Shown one piece after another: positions 1 through 5,518 of a stretch of DNA of 6,421 bases. A model generated the notes under the pieces. The model ran no database searches. It had not been told where the DNA came from and was given only the letters and a program-made list of their open reading frames with translations. Within the stretch, counting starts at the first letter, position 1. Each line of letters opens with the position of its first letter. The translations under genes and the position numbers were made by a program. This stretch comes from Firmicutes bacterium UBA3906 (lineage in GTDB: Bacteria; Bacillota; Clostridia; Caldicoprobacterales; DTU083): positions 1-6,421 of the forward strand of contig DGFG01000081.1 of the NCBI GenBank assembly GCA_002391555.1. Direction: 5' to 3'.

Positions 1-19
1 AGATGTGTATAAGAGACAG
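1..19. other. Nextera/Tn5 mosaic-end adapter left on the contig end (artefact)
   Basis: The first 19 bases, AGATGTGTATAAGAGACAG, are identical to the synthetic Tn5 mosaic end used in Nextera tagmentation. Natural IS50 outside and inside ends differ from this engineered hybrid at several positions, and it lies exactly at the window edge, so it is untrimmed library adapter and not a transposon end. Genomic sequence begins at base 20, and any reading frame running through bases 1-19 is artificial there. Confidence 0.96.
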
Positions 20-221
20 TTTATACACTTATTATTTTCTTCAGTGGATTTTTCTAATTTATCTTTTAAGCATATAAATGCTTTTCTAGAAGCCTTACCA
101 AACTTATAATTTTCAAATTCAATTCTTTTTTTCTTTGAAAGTTCATGATTATTATCATAGAGTTTTTATGTTCCTTTAGGAGACATTCCTTTTCTGCCTT
201 ATCTGTATCTATTCCATTCAT
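20..221 (-). pseudogene. Lysine-rich hypothetical gene, apparently frameshifted and cut off by the contig end
   Basis: No family is recognised. An ATG at 221-219, 27 nt past the stop of the preceding gene, opens a frame reading MNGIDTDKAEKECLLKEHKN. Near a run of five A residues (163-167) the coding-like pattern moves to another frame, which continues YDNNHELSKKKRIEFENYK and stays open for about 47 codons to base 20. Adding one A to the run would join the halves as KEHKKLYDNNHEL. The product would be charged, Lys/Glu-rich and probably helical. The original frame instead ends at a TAA about 30 codons after the run. No good ribosome binding site precedes the ATG. This could be a decayed gene, a homopolymer assembly error next to the contig end, or chance openness in A-rich DNA. 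The far end is missing because the contig stops. Confidence 0.4.
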
Positions 222-248
222 TGTCACAAACAAAAAAACTCTATTGTT

Positions 249-1775
249 TTAATCAAATTCCATCCACTGATGCTCTATCTTTCTCTTCTTTTCATCTTGA
301 TGTTCTCCTTTTAAATAGGTAAATAAAAGATCTGCTGTAATCTTATCTTGCTCAGGACTTAACATAAATTTTCCCTCTGGATCTAATACACCTAAGCCCC
401 TTGGTCCAGAAACGACAACATAGCTTTCTGGAAGAAAAATCTGCTGTTCTTTGCCTACCGATATATTGTATTCATATTTATAGTCTTTAAATTCTTTTAC
501 ACCATTGTCTGTAATCATAAATACCTTATCAGTGGAATAACAACTTGCAAAAAATCCAGAACCTAGATAAAATATGGGTTCATCAGTATCACATGTAATT
601 TTATATTCCTTGTCATCAACGGTATCAAGAACATAAGTCCCATCTTCTCTACGATATATCAGATAATTTGATCTCTCAATCATATAGCTTGTAAATTTTT
701 CTGTTAATTTCTTCTTATTTTTACCAAAATACCTATACTCTTTTCCTTTATGAAATATATATCCTATTTGATTATATACAGTAATATAGTCATATTCTAT
801 ATCACTTTCAAGATGCAAAGAATACTCATTTCTCATATTAGGCCTTTTTGAATTATAAGCAAGTCTGCATAGCCCTTGTTTACCATCCTTTACTAGTATT
901 AGGTAACAACTATAAATAAAAGTATCATATTTACTACCTACGGATTGTTCTTGATATGGTCTATCAATTGTAAAAATATTGTCGTAATCACAGGGTAAAA
1001 GTATGTCATATATAAATGAAATACCATCAACAGAGATAGCAATTCCATATTTAGAGTCCTTTTCTACTCTGAAAATTGGAACCTCACCCTCTAAAATGCT
1101 TCTAAATTTATACCCATCCCAATCAAATCCTTCGTAAAGTTTCAGGAAATAACTAGTCTTTTGCGGCAAAATCCTTAGTCTTTTCAAGGGTAATATTTTA
1201 TAATTATTTTCTCCATCTAAGAACCCTATTAAATTAATATATTTATCTAAATCATTCTTCTCCCCTTTTATTTTAAAGATTATTTCTAGAAGTAATTTAG
1301 TATTATCTATTGGTGAATTGTTTTCTTTAATCAAGTCAACTAAGTTATAATATTCGGCTAAGTTTTTTAAAATATATGGAGGTGCCATTCTATCTCTACT
1401 TATGGTCTTGATATCCAAAATCCTCATATTTTCAAAGAAATTTCTATATCCATACTTATTTAAAAATCTATCTAAAAGAGTAGTTGTTTTATAGGCATCG
1501 TACATTGCATAAACAGTGGTCTCACTATAAGAAAATATGTCTTCCATTATTTTAACCATTGTTTCCGCTTCTTTCCGAGCTATAGAATCTCCAAGCGATC
1601 CATTAGTGCTTCTTTCTTCAAATTGATAACTTATCTCGATATGAGGTTGTCTCATTTCCCCTTTGTCATGGATATTTTTAATAATTAATATGCCAATCTT
1701 ATAGATTATATCCCCTGGCTTAGATGTAATATCTTGAATTAGGTCTACTATTACAACTCTTTCTAACGGAAACAT
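249..1775 (-). CDS. Hypothetical protein: degenerate DnaQ/DEDDh exonuclease-like N-terminus plus WG-like beta repeats
   Basis: Function is unknown. The 508-aa product has no signal peptide or membrane segment, so it is probably cytoplasmic. Residues 7-165 follow the DEDDh exonuclease layout. VVIVDLIQDITSKPGDIIYKIG (7-28, with D11) sits where the family has DxE and 'IIeIG'. A helix with DRFLNKYG (102-109) follows, then ILD at 119-121, then YILKNLAEYY (134-143), then NSPIDNTK (153-160). D11, D121 and D157 remain, but the DxE glutamate is I13, the HN..FD motif is replaced around 91-95, and the final HxxxxD histidine is N152, so it is probably catalytically dead. Residues 238-480 are beta-rich with WG-repeat-like units: KYG..DG near 242-251, YDNI near 264, DGKQGL near 297 and GLGVLDPEGK near 460. 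AAAGGAAG (1783-1790) lies 7 nt before the ATG. It follows the upstream gene by 35 nt and is probably co-transcribed with it. Fold assignment is by eye, and codon use is very A/T-rich. Confidence 0.85.
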   Translation of the reverse strand: MFPLERVVIVDLIQDITSKPGDIIYKIGILIIKNIHDKGEMRQPHIEISYQFEERSTNGSLGDSIARKEAETMVKIMEDIFSYSETTVYAMYDAYKTTTLLDRFLNKYGYRNFFENMRILDIKTISRDRMAPPYILKNLAEYYNLVDLIKENNSPIDNTKLLLEIIFKIKGEKNDLDKYINLIGFLDGENNYKILPLKRLRILPQKTSYFLKLYEGFDWDGYKFRSILEGEVPIFRVEKDSKYGIAISVDGISFIYDILLPCDYDNIFTIDRPYQEQSVGSKYDTFIYSCYLILVKDGKQGLCRLAYNSKRPNMRNEYSLHLESDIEYDYITVYNQIGYIFHKGKEYRYFGKNKKKLTEKFTSYMIERSNYLIYRREDGTYVLDTVDDKEYKITCDTDEPIFYLGSGFFASCYSTDKVFMITDNGVKEFKDYKYEYNISVGKEQQIFLPESYVVVSGPRGLGVLDPEGKFMLSPEQDKITADLLFTYLKGEHQDEKKRKIEHQWMEFD

Positions 1776-1810
1776 TTTACCACTTCCTTTATATATCTAC
1801 ATTTATTGTT

Positions 1811-2404
1811 TTAAACAATATAAAATCCTTCTATCTCAACTTCGTCTTCTTCATCCTTCATAATATAAATATGTTCTCCTTCTATACCCCTCATCTTCTT
1901 TAAAATGTCAATATTGGTGCTTTCATTTAAAAAGAAAAAACTACGTTTCTTATCTATAAAACTTTCAATGCCAGAAACATATTTTAAATACTTAATTTCC
2001 TTTTCTTTTGACTGCCCAATATGCTTCAAATCAGCCAAACTCAAATTTTCATCTAGATAATTATTGGAGCCTCGAATTAACATTCGGAAATGATCCATGG
2101 AAGGCTCATCTTCAAAAACAAATATCATGCCTTGTTCCCTTTTAATAAATTCTTTAAGCTTATCTTCATATTCTTTCCCACAAGTTATTAAAATTATAGA
2201 GCTACCTATTACATTATCAGGAACTTTACCATTTATTAAAATCATATCTTCTCCAATAACTGGTAGTTCTACGTCAAAGTCAAAGTGAGGATCTTTAAAA
2301 AAAGACAAACTAAGTCCTAGTTTTCTATGCTTAGTATCTGCTTTTCTTATAGCATCATAAAGCTCAGCTTTTGTTTTGAAACCTTTGATTTCTGCATAAG
2401 TCAT
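1811..2404 (-). CDS. Hypothetical protein of about 197 aa, unrecognised, with acidic C-terminus
   Basis: I do not recognise a family. From the chosen start (MTYAEIKGF) the protein is soluble-looking, with alternating helices and short beta strands (GEDMILING, GSSIILITCG, GMIFVFEDE) that suggest an alpha/beta fold. A charged helix follows, and the acidic tail MKDEEDEVEIEGFYIV ends it. No catalytic motif, signal peptide or membrane helix is visible. The ATG at 2404-2402 is preferred because AAGGAA (2410-2415) lies 5 nt upstream and the gene then begins 22 nt after the preceding stub ends. An in-frame ATG at 2461 would add 19 residues and overlap the stub by 35 nt, but its nearest Shine-Dalgarno-like GGGGA is about 12 nt away. 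The next gene starts 35 nt downstream, so the two probably form one unit. A role as a partner of that protein is a guess from spacing only. Confidence 0.75.
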   Translation of the reverse strand: MTYAEIKGFKTKAELYDAIRKADTKHRKLGLSLSFFKDPHFDFDVELPVIGEDMILINGKVPDNVIGSSIILITCGKEYEDKLKEFIKREQGMIFVFEDEPSMDHFRMLIRGSNNYLDENLSLADLKHIGQSKEKEIKYLKYVSGIESFIDKKRSFFFLNESTNIDILKKMRGIEGEHIYIMKDEEDEVEIEGFYIV

Positions 2405-2426
2405 AGTTCTTCCTTTTCCAAATCTT

Positions 2427-2699
2427 CTAGGTCTTTTTATTGATGCGTCGTCTTCTATCATATTCTCTAATTTTCCCCAGTGGAATGTTGTATTCTATAG
2501 CTACACCAGAGTTGTGTGGTATATCTCTGTCATTTAGTACCTTGTACATATACTGTAATGAGTTCTCCCAGGCACGGTACTCAGCCTTTGGCGTTTTCCT
2601 ATGCATTTTTTCATATACCTCATCTGCAATTTGCCTAGGTAAGGTGTCTTGATCCATACCGTACATAAAGTCTGTCTTAACACCTTCATAAATGAGCAT
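2427..2699 (-). CDS. Truncated N-terminal stub of a DUF2075-type nuclease-helicase
   Basis: Residues 1-74 (MLIYEGVKTDF..., RAWENSLQYMYKVLND, GVAIEYNIPL) match, from memory, the N-terminus of large DUF2075 DNA/RNA helicase-like proteins, in which IEYNIP leads into a SKRVDF...VELKQW nuclease-like segment and then an ATP-binding domain. Here the match stops at IEYNIPL. The last 16 residues (GKIREYDRRRRINKKT) look unrelated and end at a stop, so the nuclease core, Walker motifs and helicase are all absent. AAGGGGAG (2706-2713) lies 6 nt before the ATG and a strong promoter lies about 70 nt upstream, so the stub is probably still expressed. I infer a deletion or replacement with its joint near 2475-2485. 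It is most likely a decayed gene, though a functional short N-terminal domain protein is possible. Two other open frames across this stretch (one per strand) are shadows. Confidence 0.8.
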   Translation of the reverse strand: MLIYEGVKTDFMYGMDQDTLPRQIADEVYEKMHRKTPKAEYRAWENSLQYMYKVLNDRDIPHNSGVAIEYNIPLGKIREYDRRRRINKKT

Positions 2700-2705
2700 T
2701 GCCTA

Positions 2706-2713
2706 CTCCCCTT
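2706..2713 (-). promoter_or_regulatory. Strong ribosome binding site of the DUF2075 stub
   Basis: AAGGGGAG on the minus strand lies 6 nt before the ATG at 2699. It fixes the start of the stub and shows that the 5' end of the former helicase gene keeps its translation signals although most of the gene is gone. Confidence 0.75.
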
Positions 2714-2769
2714 CTGCTTGAAAAACGTGTTTGTTTGTGTCAAATAAGGTCAGCATTAATTTACCCTAT

Positions 2770-2797
2770 ATTATATCACACAAAGGGTTTATAGCAA
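2770..2797 (-). promoter_or_regulatory. Sigma-A type promoter with extended -10
   Basis: Reading the minus strand, the -35 box TTGCTA (2797-2792) is followed by a 16-nt spacer and a perfect -10 TATAAT (2775-2770), preceded by TG plus one base (an extended -10). Transcription should start near 2763, giving a leader of about 64 nt before the stub's ATG. This is the clearest promoter in the window. It probably drives the stub and, by read-through across gaps of 22 and 35 nt, the two unrecognised genes downstream. It was identified by consensus only. Confidence 0.65.
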
Positions 2798-2842
2798 AAA
2801 ACTAGATTGTTCAAAAAACAGCTATCCTCATGTTATAGGTTT

Positions 2843-3772
2843 TTATCCTAAGAACACATTATCATTATGCCATTGTAAATACTTTGGATCTGGTAGCTGA
2901 TCTTGCTTATTAGGTATAATAGTTAGCTTTTTTCCATGGTGTGCATAGTACTCTCTTCCATTACCAAAGTCCTCCTTGATGCGACGGCTGACCTCCACTG
3001 TCAAAGACTTATCCACAGTAATATAACCCCTATCAAGAAGGGTGTGGAAATCCCTTCTTAGTAAAAGACCGTTTCTTATATCATTTGGCCCATCTACGCT
3101 ATATGGTTTAATATGGGCAGCCTCCAAGACTGGAAGAGTCTTTTCGCCAGTAATTGCACACCTTCTATGGTAGGCATCTGCAATTAAAACCTTAAATGCT
3201 CCCTGTCCTATCCTAGGCCTTACAATCCTTTCTGGTCCATAGCGATCGTTCAAAGAATCGTCCTGTATAGATGGAGGGCTGTTTTGTGCTTTATATATCC
3301 TCCCCTGAAGCTGATGATATAATTTGAGTCCATATTGCTCACTTGTATCATAAATCTTGCCTTGTACTATGTTCTTACTCCAATTCTCTGGAACAGGTAT
3401 CCAATCTTTTTCATCTAAGTAAAAAGGCAAAGATAGAATAATGCAGCCTATCTGCGGATCAGGATCTGTAAAATGATTAGTTTTCCTGTACTTATATATT
3501 CGCTCATGAAGTTCTAATAGGCTCCTAGCACCATTTGCAATACCAAATGCTTCCCAGGCCAATGACGAGGGAATAATCGAAAATTTTAGGAAAAGCCCTC
3601 CGCCAACAATGAAGTCTCTAGGACTGTGCAGCTTAAACAGAAACAAATCTCCCTCTTCAAGGGCCCTAAAGTTGGTATTGCCTCCTGGTCTCCAAAAGTT
3701 TACCTCTTCGCATTTGGACTGACTTAATGTCTTGTACCAATCATAGTCAGTAAGGCCAACATACATTTTCAT
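2843..3772 (-). CDS. HNH endonuclease with PUA/EVE-like N-terminal domain (putative restriction endonuclease)
   Basis: This is a predicted DNA endonuclease of the HNH_2/COG3440 type, 309 aa. The C-terminal nuclease core is intact: RIGQGAFKVLIADAYHRRC (187-205), CAITGEKTLPVLEAAHIKPY (205-224) with H220, DGPNDIRNG (227-235) with N234, and DFHTLLDRGY (241-250) with H243, matching the H-N-H metal-finger layout. Residues 1-100 hold VNFWRPGG, LEEGDLFLFK and a GGG loop followed by AWEAFG, a pattern typical of PUA/EVE-like modules that often read modified bases. That domain call is an inference. A GGCGGTGAT Shine-Dalgarno (3778-3786) 5 nt before the ATG supports this start over Met3. It is the last gene of the right-hand cluster, 60 nt after the NERD helicase gene. 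The sequence is complete, with no defect visible. A role in restriction of invading, perhaps modified, DNA is likely but unproven. Confidence 0.9.
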   Translation of the reverse strand: MKMYVGLTDYDWYKTLSQSKCEEVNFWRPGGNTNFRALEEGDLFLFKLHSPRDFIVGGGLFLKFSIIPSSLAWEAFGIANGARSLLELHERIYKYRKTNHFTDPDPQIGCIILSLPFYLDEKDWIPVPENWSKNIVQGKIYDTSEQYGLKLYHQLQGRIYKAQNSPPSIQDDSLNDRYGPERIVRPRIGQGAFKVLIADAYHRRCAITGEKTLPVLEAAHIKPYSVDGPNDIRNGLLLRRDFHTLLDRGYITVDKSLTVEVSRRIKEDFGNGREYYAHHGKKLTIIPNKQDQLPDPKYLQWHNDNVFLG

Positions 3773-3832
3773 ATTGAATCACCGCCTAACTAGCTTTTAA
3801 CTCTCTATTTTAGATTTTGTTTGCACTACATT

Positions 3833-5470
3833 TCAATGTTCAAACATCCATGCCCTATCATGAAATATATAAAGTAAAAATCTCGCCCTGCTAGCCCCCA
3901 CATAAATATCTGCATCTGTACATGCACGACTATTCGGTTTTATACCGATTAAGAAAACCAGATCTGCCTCAAGACCCTTAAAGGACCTTATGGTCTCAAA
4001 TTTGATAGCGTTGGGCTTGTCCTCCCCTGGTTTGGCCAGAGCCCACTCCTTGATTTTATCTGTATTACACAGACTGCTATTCTCGTATCTGTTGGGAGAT
4101 AATATCATTATACGTTTTGGTGATATTCCCTGACTTACAAGTCTCCCAGCCTCATCCTCTATGAGCTTCTTCTCCATCTCCGGTGTATCCCAGGCAAAAG
4201 TTCTCACTGGTAAACCACCCTTTATGATACTAGTCAGTCTTGCTTCAGGAACCAGATCATTTATCCAATCATTTATATGTTCTGTATTGCGAAGGTTTCG
4301 GGTTAACTTTTGCTTTGAGACAGGTAGCTTTAGTAGGTCGAGGTCAGACTCAAACAAATTTTGATTTGGGTCTGCAAAAATATAAAAATGCCCATCCGGA
4401 GTCAACATACTCTCAAGGCAGGTAATCCAGGATGACTTAAAATCCTGCCCTTCATCAACTATAATTGCATCAAACTTTTCATCATTAGGTGCGTTTGTAA
4501 AGTAGTCAAAGCCCGTTTCAGCTAGCGTTTCATCAAAGTATTTACTTTGATCTGATTTATCTAATACGTATCCCTTTTCCTCTAAAAGGTATTCCAGCAA
4601 ATTATGAAAGTTAGATGTGGTTAGTATCTCTGAAAGCTGTACAAATTCTATTTCTGCAAGTTTACGATTATAGCAAGTAAGTAATACCCGTTTACCCTCT
4701 TGTGCTAGTCTCTTTGATTTTTCCATGGCTACAAAGGTCTTCCCACTTCCAGCAGCGCCTAGAAATATCATCTTGTTATTAAGCTCTGTTTCGTCTAATA
4801 TCCTTTGTTGCTCTTCATTGAGTATTCGCTTTGATCTCTTGTGAAATATTTCTATTTGGTCATCCAGGTGTGCAAAGGCCTTGAACGACGGCGCTAGTAC
4901 TTTATCTAAAAGAATGGTAATAGCATTTGTGTTCCTTGAGTCTCTCTGCCCTGTTGGCTCCTTAATTTTAAACAAGTCTAGTATTTTGTTTTCTAGTTCA
5001 ATCATATCACTAGATAGGAAAACACTGTTAGGGTTTAAGTCAGAAGGAAAATCACCCTGTAACCTCGAACATTCTGGAAATGCTATTGCATACTTAAATG
5101 GAAGTGGGAATTTTTCGTCTGCTTTTCTTGTATAGGCATTTAAAATTGCAAAAGCAGCATTCCGTGCTTGCTCCACTGGATTCCTGTGCAATTCACAGTA
5201 ACTGCCTCCCTTGTATTCTGACCAGATACCATTACGATAGTCTATTTCACCTGACTTAACTTCAACAACAATAAATCCAATAGCTGGATGTACAATAACA
5301 AAGTCAGCCTCACAAATGACATCAAAATCTTCGGTGCGCTGTTTATCTTTAAATTTGTAGGAATAGAGCACCGTATAGCCTAGGGGTAATTGCTTTGCAG
5401 CCCTATAAAAACTGCGCTCACTACAGTTGTCAATGCCTTCAGGGTCTATGTTTGGTATCATTATCGCCAT
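3833..5470 (-). CDS. NERD nuclease-superfamily 1 (UvrD-like) helicase fusion protein
   Basis: This 545-aa cytoplasmic protein pairs a nuclease-like domain with a DNA-translocating ATPase. Residues 13-115 are a NERD domain of PD-(D/E)XK type: SERSFY (E18), EADFVIVHP (D56), VEVKSG (E70, K72) and NPVEQARNA (Q101), so the cleavage residues appear intact. Residues about 217-540 form the helicase: Walker A GAAGSGKT (238-245), Walker B IIVDEGQD (336-343), IFADPNQNLF (364-373), LTRNLRNTEHI (389-399), ETIRSFKGLEADLVFL (492-507) and YVGASRAR (523-530). All the SF1 ATPase motifs I look for are present. A perfect AAGGAGGT (5478-5485) 7 nt upstream fixes the start. The gene lies 48 nt after the DUF3427 gene and 60 nt before the HNH gene, pointing to one operon. 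NERD-helicase fusions occur in mobile and defence regions; use as a DNA-degrading defence effector is inferred. Confidence 0.93.
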   Translation of the reverse strand: MAIMIPNIDPEGIDNCSERSFYRAAKQLPLGYTVLYSYKFKDKQRTEDFDVICEADFVIVHPAIGFIVVEVKSGEIDYRNGIWSEYKGGSYCELHRNPVEQARNAAFAILNAYTRKADEKFPLPFKYAIAFPECSRLQGDFPSDLNPNSVFLSSDMIELENKILDLFKIKEPTGQRDSRNTNAITILLDKVLAPSFKAFAHLDDQIEIFHKRSKRILNEEQQRILDETELNNKMIFLGAAGSGKTFVAMEKSKRLAQEGKRVLLTCYNRKLAEIEFVQLSEILTTSNFHNLLEYLLEEKGYVLDKSDQSKYFDETLAETGFDYFTNAPNDEKFDAIIVDEGQDFKSSWITCLESMLTPDGHFYIFADPNQNLFESDLDLLKLPVSKQKLTRNLRNTEHINDWINDLVPEARLTSIIKGGLPVRTFAWDTPEMEKKLIEDEAGRLVSQGISPKRIMILSPNRYENSSLCNTDKIKEWALAKPGEDKPNAIKFETIRSFKGLEADLVFLIGIKPNSRACTDADIYVGASRARFLLYIFHDRAWMFEH

Positions 5471-5496
5471 CTAATTAACCTCCTTAACAATTGCAT
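5461..5496 (-). other. Possible 11-residue leader ORF overlapping the NERD-helicase start
   Basis: ATG at 5496 opens MQLLRRLIRWR and stops with TAA at 5463-5461, overlapping the first 10 nt of the NERD-helicase gene. It has its own Shine-Dalgarno-like CAGGAGA (5503-5509), 6 nt upstream. If translated, it could couple translation of the helicase to the preceding gene. An ORF this short can easily arise by chance. Confidence 0.2.
5478..5485 (-). promoter_or_regulatory. Consensus ribosome binding site of the NERD-helicase gene
   Basis: AAGGAGGT on the minus strand, 7 nt before the ATG at 5470, is a perfect anti-16S match. It settles that start over the in-frame Met4. Confidence 0.8.
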
Positions 5497-5518
5497 GACA
5501 AAGTCTCCTGTAGTTAAA

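Noticed and set aside
228..250. Terminator after the 508-aa gene
   Set aside because: An AAACAA/TTGTTT pairing exists, but it is nearly all A-T, includes the T-run in its loop, and would be unstable.
2097..2288. 63-aa plus-strand open frame
   Set aside because: It lies antisense within the 197-aa hypothetical gene, has no ribosome binding site, and is a low-complexity Ser/Ile-rich shadow.
2440..2652. 70-aa plus-strand open frame with a hydrophobic look
   Set aside because: It is antisense to the DUF2075 stub, whose protein conservation explains the openness.
2534..2743. 69-aa minus-strand open frame overlapping the stub
   Set aside because: It is in another frame of the same region. Its Cys/Arg/Gln-rich product has no family resemblance, while the stub frame matches a known N-terminus.
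2738..2743. TTGACA as a -35 box in the leader of the stub
   Set aside because: No -10-like hexamer lies 15-19 nt downstream. It sits inside the transcribed leader of the better promoter.
2812..2840. Rho-independent terminator after the HNH gene
   Set aside because: The stem is only CTAT/ATAG with a mismatch just outside it, too weak to call despite the following T6.
4161..4425. Two plus-strand open frames of 67 and 61 aa
   Set aside because: Both are antisense to the well-conserved helicase motifs of the NERD-helicase gene.
4881..5135. 84-aa plus-strand open frame
   Set aside because: It is antisense to the linker between the NERD and helicase domains and has no supporting signal.
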